NCBI RefSeq assembly: GCF_000332115.1
Contig: NC_020156.1
Coordinates: forward strand, 2,667,501 to 2,731,500
Length of the DNA: 64,000 bases
Source: Nonlabens dokdonensis DSW-6
GTDB taxonomy: Bacteria; Bacteroidota; Bacteroidia; Flavobacteriales; Flavobacteriaceae
Direction of reading: 5' to 3'
A program made the position numbers and the translations under genes. This document shows, in pieces, positions 59,572-64,000 of the stretch (position 1 is the first letter of the stretch; the number at the start of each line of letters is the position of its first letter). The notes under the pieces are model-generated. The model was not told the DNA's origin. It worked only from the letters and a program-made list of their open reading frames with translations, and searched no databases.

Positions 59572-60621
59572 TCATTCTATTATTCTTCCATTGACTAATG
59601 TTTTGTTTTGGTGTTTTAATATACTGTTAACTTTACCTTGACTTTTAATAGGTACTGATTTATTAGCTCCATCAGAGTTTAGTAATGTAGAAGCGTTTGA
59701 AGCAAGAAAGTATTCTTTTTCAAATGGATTATAGATAATTATATCGTTACCAACCTTACTAGACGGAAAATGTATTTCTGTCTCGCCAGCTTTAAGTATT
59801 AATTCATATCTTCTATAGCTAAATCTCTTCACCACGGCTTTTTTGGTGTCTATATTTTTTAGTTGATTTCTATAGACTATATTTTGCTCTATTATGTAAG
59901 GATCTTCTTCATCAGCTCCAATTTTGACCCATTTTCCATTATCGTCTAGCCAATTTTCATATTCAAATTGATTTATCCAATTGCCATTTTTATCAAATTG
60001 ATAACCAAAGGATGATTTCACTTTTCCTGCTGACTCTAAAGCGACTATTAATCCATTGTGGTACGTATAAATTAAATGATTTTTTAAGACATCACCGGGA
60101 GCATATTCCATCTCATTGATGACTAAAAGATCGTTATCCTTTTCGTAGGTATATTTGGTTGTTATTCTATCTCCATTGTACACAGTAACATTTTTGATTA
60201 TTCTATTTTTACCGTCATACGTATAAGTAGAAGTAGTGCCTTCTGTTGCAACGGCTTCCATTTTTGACAGCAACCCTTTTTTATTATAAGAATAGCGCGT
60301 CTTGTCTTTTTTTCCTTTGTAGTAAATAGTCTCCTCAACTACTTGACCTTTTTTATTCTTTTTTTGATAAACACCATTATACTGCTTGGCAGATTTTTCA
60401 TCATTAAAAAGCATAGGATCTAAAATCATATGGTCTTTATCGTAGCAAAAGTCATTAACCATTACAACATCACCTTTTATCAGGGTTTGACTGTCGTAGC
60501 GACTTGCTGATGTTGGGTTAAGCGGATTTAGCGGTGCATTTTTCCAATCATGCTTCATTTGGGCATGAGTAACATGGGTGAGTGACAATAGAAAAATCAG
60601 AACAATATTTAAACTTTTCAT
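59572..60621 (-). CDS. Secreted YD/RHS-like repeat protein
   Basis: A 349-aa protein with a signal peptide ending THVTHAQ. The middle carries repeated short strands with Y and G (YSYNKKGLLSKMEA, YTYDGKNRIIKNV, YTYEKDNDLLVI, YQFDKNGNWINQFEY), like the YD repeats of RHS proteins or YwqK-type antitoxin repeats. It has no toxin domain and no T9SS tail. The ATG at 60621 begins the signal peptide and is preferred over 60651. Role unknown. Confidence 0.6.
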   Translation of the reverse strand: MKSLNIVLIFLLSLTHVTHAQMKHDWKNAPLNPLNPTSASRYDSQTLIKGDVVMVNDFCYDKDHMILDPMLFNDEKSAKQYNGVYQKKNKKGQVVEETIYYKGKKDKTRYSYNKKGLLSKMEAVATEGTTSTYTYDGKNRIIKNVTVYNGDRITTKYTYEKDNDLLVINEMEYAPGDVLKNHLIYTYHNGLIVALESAGKVKSSFGYQFDKNGNWINQFEYENWLDDNGKWVKIGADEEDPYIIEQNIVYRNQLKNIDTKKAVVKRFSYRRYELILKAGETEIHFPSSKVGNDIIIYNPFEKEYFLASNASTLLNSDGANKSVPIKSQGKVNSILKHQNKTLVNGRIIE

Positions 60622-60805
60622 TACATCTTTAAATTTAAGTAAGACATTCAATTTAGATTATAAAATTAATAAAAATAATTTAAATTAGATTTACTATATT
60701 GAATATCAGATCGTAGCACGAGGAGCTCTAATAGTATCATCCTTTTATTATTGAACAAAGTGACAATTAATTTTGAGCATTAGTTTCTTGAAAATATAAT
60801 AGCTT

Positions 60806-61483
60806 CTACAGTTCCATCTTCCTATTCCGCATCCCATCCATTAAATGAATAGTTCTTGTTCCATAAGAAGCATTTTTTTCGGAGTGTGTGGCTTGTATGA
60901 TCGTTACACCTTCTTTGTTCAGTTCTTGAAACAGCTTCATTATTTCCTCACTTTGTGCAGAATTCAAATTACCTGTTGGTTCATCGGCTAGTAGTAGTTT
61001 GGGTTTTGCAATTAAAGCTCTTGCGACGCCTACGAGCTGCTGTTGTCCTCCAGAAAGTTGTGATGGAAATAAATCTTTCTTGCCTACGATGTTGAAACGA
61101 TCCAGCATATCGGCAACAAGTGCTTTACGTTCTGAAGATTTAATGTTTTTATAGAGTAGTGGCGTTTCTATGTTTTCATAAACGGTAAGCTCATCGATCA
61201 AATGATAGGCTTGGAATACAAAACCTATGTATTCTTTATAAAGTTTTGACTTTTGCTTTTCTTTTAAAGAGTGAACTGATTCATCAAGAAATTCATACGT
61301 GCCTTCTTGAAATCCGTCCAGCATTCCTATGACATTTAATAGTGTTGATTTTCCCGAACCAGAAGGTCCCATAATGGAGATAAACTCGCCTTCTTCGACT
61401 TGTAGATTGAGGTCATTGAGCAAGAAAACGCGTTTCCCGCCTTGATTGACCCATTTGTAGATGTTGTTAAGTTGTAATAGCAT
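60806..61483 (-). CDS. ABC transporter ATP-binding protein (MacB/LolD type)
   Basis: A 225-aa ATPase: Walker A GPSGSGKSTLLN, Q-loop in VFQAYHLI, signature LSGGQQQLVGVARAL, Walker B LLLADEPTGNL. This is the ATPase class that powers FtsX-type permeases such as MacB and LolCDE. The partner permease is encoded upstream on the same strand, but 346 bases apart. Confidence 0.92.
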   Translation of the reverse strand: MLLQLNNIYKWVNQGGKRVFLLNDLNLQVEEGEFISIMGPSGSGKSTLLNVIGMLDGFQEGTYEFLDESVHSLKEKQKSKLYKEYIGFVFQAYHLIDELTVYENIETPLLYKNIKSSERKALVADMLDRFNIVGKKDLFPSQLSGGQQQLVGVARALIAKPKLLLADEPTGNLNSAQSEEIMKLFQELNKEGVTIIQATHSEKNASYGTRTIHLMDGMRNRKMEL

Positions 61484-61829
61484 GTTTTTATCGTTAGTAA
61501 GTTAGTCTTTGAGTCTTTGAGTCGCTGAGTTATTGAATTGTTAGCGAGGCTTGCATCCACCTATCCACTGATTTTTAAATTAGATATTATATTTATTAAA
61601 AGAATATGCCTCCATCTTAATGAGCAATATTTCCAGCTTTTTTCTCAACAAGTCTCACACACAATTCCGTTTTCATTTTCTTGTTTCCTGACTCTTGTAT
61701 CTTAAATCATTTATTTTTCTATATTCTATATTCTATTTATGTAGTTCCGCTTTATATTTTCCAAAGAAAATATAAGTTTATCCTGAGGTAGCTCAGGGCG
61801 AAAGCGAGATCATTATGATCTTTCTTTAA
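61484..61829. other. Intergenic region between ABC permease and ATPase
   Basis: A 346-base gap within what should be a tight pair. It contains TCTTTGAG direct repeats near 61506-61525, an AT-rich block and the half-palindrome word at 61789-61806. No gene is seen. Confidence 0.55.
61789..61806 (+). repeat. Half-palindrome word TAGCTCAGGGCGAAAGCG
   Basis: One mismatch to the copy at 48753-48770. Located just after the permease stop. Confidence 0.6.
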
Positions 61830-64000
61830 TTATTCTGTTTTCAAACTATTTACTGGATTTGCTACAGCAGATTTATAGGAAACTATACTTACTATAACTG
61901 CTGAAAGGCAGAAGACCAAAACGCCCACTACGATAAAAGCTAAAGGTTGGACCGGTGTGCGATAAGCAAAATTATCCAGCCATACATTTGCGATCCACCA
62001 GGCGATAGGTGTACTGATGACCAAAGCAATGAGCACAAAATAGATGTATTCTTTAATCGAGAGTTTTAGTATTTGTACAATAGAAGCACCTAATACTTTG
62101 CGGATTCCTATTTCCTTAGTTTTACCTACGATAAGTAGTAAAGTAACTCCTATGATACCTAGTGATGCCAGTAAAATAGCTATGCCATTTAATATAAAAA
62201 TAAGCTGTGCTGTTTGCTCATCGTTCTTATGAAGCTGTTCATATTTTTCATCTAGAAACTCAATCGTCAACGGGAAGCTACGATTAGATGTAGCATAGAG
62301 CTCTTTAATTTGAGAAACCGTATTTGCCGTAGCATTTTTATCAAAGGAAACGATACTCATGCCTCCCATACGTACTCGATCGGATACCGTTATAAAATAG
62401 GAGCTGATGGATTCTTTGAGGGAGAACACATTGATGTCTTTAAAAATACCATCGATAGTTATAGGGAAACCATAACTTCCATCTTCGTTTTGGTACTCAG
62501 GTTCTGTAATTATTTGAGTTCCTATTAATTCTTCAACGGTAACACCTTTCATCTCTGCAAATCGGATTGCTGCAGATCTGTTGATGAGGTTGCGATTTAC
62601 CCTATTCTCACTAGAATCAAAAATTTCTGGTGATAAGGTAGTTTGAAGATCATAAGCTTGAATAGCCGCATAATCTAAATAAAACTGATTGCTGTCATCA
62701 AAAACAGTTTCAAATCCATCTAATCGATAACGCAGCTGATTAAAAGGCTCTAGTCCAAAAGAAGACCCATTTCCTACATGACGTACTCCAGGAATGGCCT
62801 TTAGTTTTTCTTGAAATACATCTAAATCGTCTGGAGAAGTGAATGTATATAAAACACCTTCTTTCTGAAATCCTAGATCTTTGTTGTTGATAAAAGAAAT
62901 CTGCTGGTACATGAAAAAAGAGATAGAGCTTACTCCTATAAGAATTACAAACTGACTTATGATAACATACTTGCGCAACGAGAAGTGCTCAAACTTGCGA
63001 TCGTTCAATTTTTCTTTTAAAAGACCTAAGGTATTTTGACTAGCAAGCATTATAGAAGGAGCGATGCTCGCAATAATACCTATGATTAAAGACATGGATA
63101 ATACAATTCCTAAAGCTTCTAGATTTATAAAAGGATTTGCGGTAATCGCTACTCCCATGAAAGTATTAAAATAGGGAACAACTATAAAGATCGTGAGTAA
63201 CAAAAAGGGCAGTGATAGTAAGGCCAGCAATACTGTTTCAATAAAAAATTGTAGCGCAATAGAAGAATTACTTGCTCCTAAAACTTTTCTAACACCTATT
63301 ACTCGAGATTGCTTTGATTTTAATGCGATGGTAAAATTAGCATAGTTAAACACTGAAATCAGAATAATAAGTAATCCAAAAGCGCTTATTAAATAGATGT
63401 AAGTCGTATTGCCTGGCGCTTTAAGTTCGTATAAAATATTAGATTTCAGGTGAATATCTGTTATCTTCTGAAAGAAATGGTTTTTATAAGTAGGATTAGT
63501 AGCAAGACCTGGATTTGCAATCAAAATATCCTTATCAAATTGTTTTAAAACATTCGCTGGATCGCTTTTCTCGTTCAACTGTACGTAAACATTACTACCC
63601 CAATATGGAATTTGATCTCGATGAGTCGCCATCTTAAAATCAAAGTGAGAGTTTTGAGGAACGTCTTTTATGACAGCAGCAATCGTATAAGATTCTCCAG
63701 CAATTGTTAAGCTGGAATTAATGAGGTTATCTATAGATCCTGTGTTCAGTTTTTTTGCAATTGTCTCATTGATAATAACACTATTCTCAACGTCACCAAA
63801 CGTCTGGTAACTTCCAGAAAGTAATTCCCAACTGAACATTTCAGTGAAGCTTTTAGGTGTATTAGTTGTTAAAATACCTTCTTCAATTAATTCTTTATCA
63901 CCGTAATTGATAAACTCTGTGTCGTTTGAAATTATAAAATGTGTTGTATTTTCAATTCCTGCAATATCTTTTATGATCTGTATTTGTTGTTTCTGCTTTT
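61830..64000 (-). CDS. ABC transporter permease, tandem FtsX (MacB-like), 5' end off window
   Basis: At least 722 residues; the frame stays open to base 64000, so the start codon is beyond the right edge and the Met at 63839 is internal. The visible part has a MacB-type periplasmic domain, an FtsX block (residues with GVRKVLGASNSSIAL), a second periplasmic domain and a second FtsX block ending GIRKVLGASIVQIL then four TMs. Such tandem-FtsX permeases are numerous in Bacteroidota and may export peptides or lipoproteins. Partner ATPase is the downstream gene. Confidence 0.9.
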   Translation of the reverse strand, partial: KQKQQIQIIKDIAGIENTTHFIISNDTEFINYGDKELIEEGILTTNTPKSFTEMFSWELLSGSYQTFGDVENSVIINETIAKKLNTGSIDNLINSSLTIAGESYTIAAVIKDVPQNSHFDFKMATHRDQIPYWGSNVYVQLNEKSDPANVLKQFDKDILIANPGLATNPTYKNHFFQKITDIHLKSNILYELKAPGNTTYIYLISAFGLLIILISVFNYANFTIALKSKQSRVIGVRKVLGASNSSIALQFFIETVLLALLSLPFLLLTIFIVVPYFNTFMGVAITANPFINLEALGIVLSMSLIIGIIASIAPSIMLASQNTLGLLKEKLNDRKFEHFSLRKYVIISQFVILIGVSSISFFMYQQISFINNKDLGFQKEGVLYTFTSPDDLDVFQEKLKAIPGVRHVGNGSSFGLEPFNQLRYRLDGFETVFDDSNQFYLDYAAIQAYDLQTTLSPEIFDSSENRVNRNLINRSAAIRFAEMKGVTVEELIGTQIITEPEYQNEDGSYGFPITIDGIFKDINVFSLKESISSYFITVSDRVRMGGMSIVSFDKNATANTVSQIKELYATSNRSFPLTIEFLDEKYEQLHKNDEQTAQLIFILNGIAILLASLGIIGVTLLLIVGKTKEIGIRKVLGASIVQILKLSIKEYIYFVLIALVISTPIAWWIANVWLDNFAYRTPVQPLAFIVVGVLVFCLSAVIVSIVSYKSAVANPVNSLKTE

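Overview
The window is a stretch of low-GC bacterial chromosome, and the gene content points to a marine member of the Flavobacteriaceae (Bacteroidota). The sequence evidence is: Bacteroidota-type promoters (-7 box TAnnTTTG) upstream of several genes, a type IX secretion C-terminal sorting domain on an Asp-box protein, many short SPII lipoproteins, a small SRP RNA, and families with a Bacteroidota flavour (LytS/LytTR pairs, DEDD exonuclease/GIY-YIG fusion, tandem-FtsX permeases, glutaminyl cyclotransferase). A palindrome with core GCTTTCGCGAAAGC occurs 13 times exactly plus three one-step variants. I associate this word with marine flavobacteria such as the Nonlabens/Dokdonia group, but the genus is an inference. 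No rRNA, tRNA, CRISPR array, IS element or intact prophage was seen.

Layout. 0-5.5 kb: tail of a probable THUMP-like methyltransferase, an ABC-F ATPase, a PlsC-like acyltransferase, a Nudix hydrolase divergent from a cyclophilin lipoprotein, and a FabH-like ketosynthase. 5.8-13.1 kb: a compact divergent six-gene cluster (carbamoyltransferase, 49-aa DUF5989 protein, SxtJ-like protein // membrane-anchored SGNH protein, MMPL/RND exporter, processive-type GT2) that looks like a system for making, decorating and exporting a surface glycan or glycolipid. 13.1-16 kb: a secreted Asp-box protein and small surface proteins. 16-25.8 kb: housekeeping genes (gcvP, ECF sigma factor with a ZAS-like partner, M3 peptidase, purE, two msrB genes) separated by repeat-rich gaps. 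26-33.9 kb: DEAD helicase, tandem-OmpA protein, alkyladenine glycosylase, SDR, methyltransferase and a LytS/LytTR two-component operon with a multi-TM partner and a lipoprotein. 33.9-36.1 kb: a three-gene DUF2589 cassette of unknown function whose DUF2589 protein carries an inserted glycine-rich repeat. 36.6-49.7 kb: htpG, a beta-helix lipoprotein, a thioesterase, a glutaminyl cyclotransferase, SRP RNA, SDR, lipoproteins, sterol desaturase, GH13 amylase, KtrB/TrkH and an orphan BRO-N protein. 49.9-54.6 kb: an overlapping operon of a DUF2891 lipoprotein, an Nramp-fold transporter that has lost the metal-binding motifs, and 5-oxoprolinase pxpABC. 54.6-64 kb: YihY, a PPOX-like protein, hemerythrin, a CBM9-like lipoprotein, exonuclease/GIY-YIG, and an ABC-type MacB/FtsX pair whose permease runs off the right edge.

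How the genes work together. The clearest functional units are the six-gene cluster at 5.8-13.1 kb, the 5-oxoproline operon at 49.9-54.6 kb (where the Nramp-like protein is best explained as a non-canonical transporter), the DUF2589 cassette, and the LytS/LytTR operon. The best candidates for undescribed biology are the six-gene cluster, the DUF2589 cassette, the metal-motif-less Nramp, and the interspersed palindrome, which also inserts in-frame into conserved genes.
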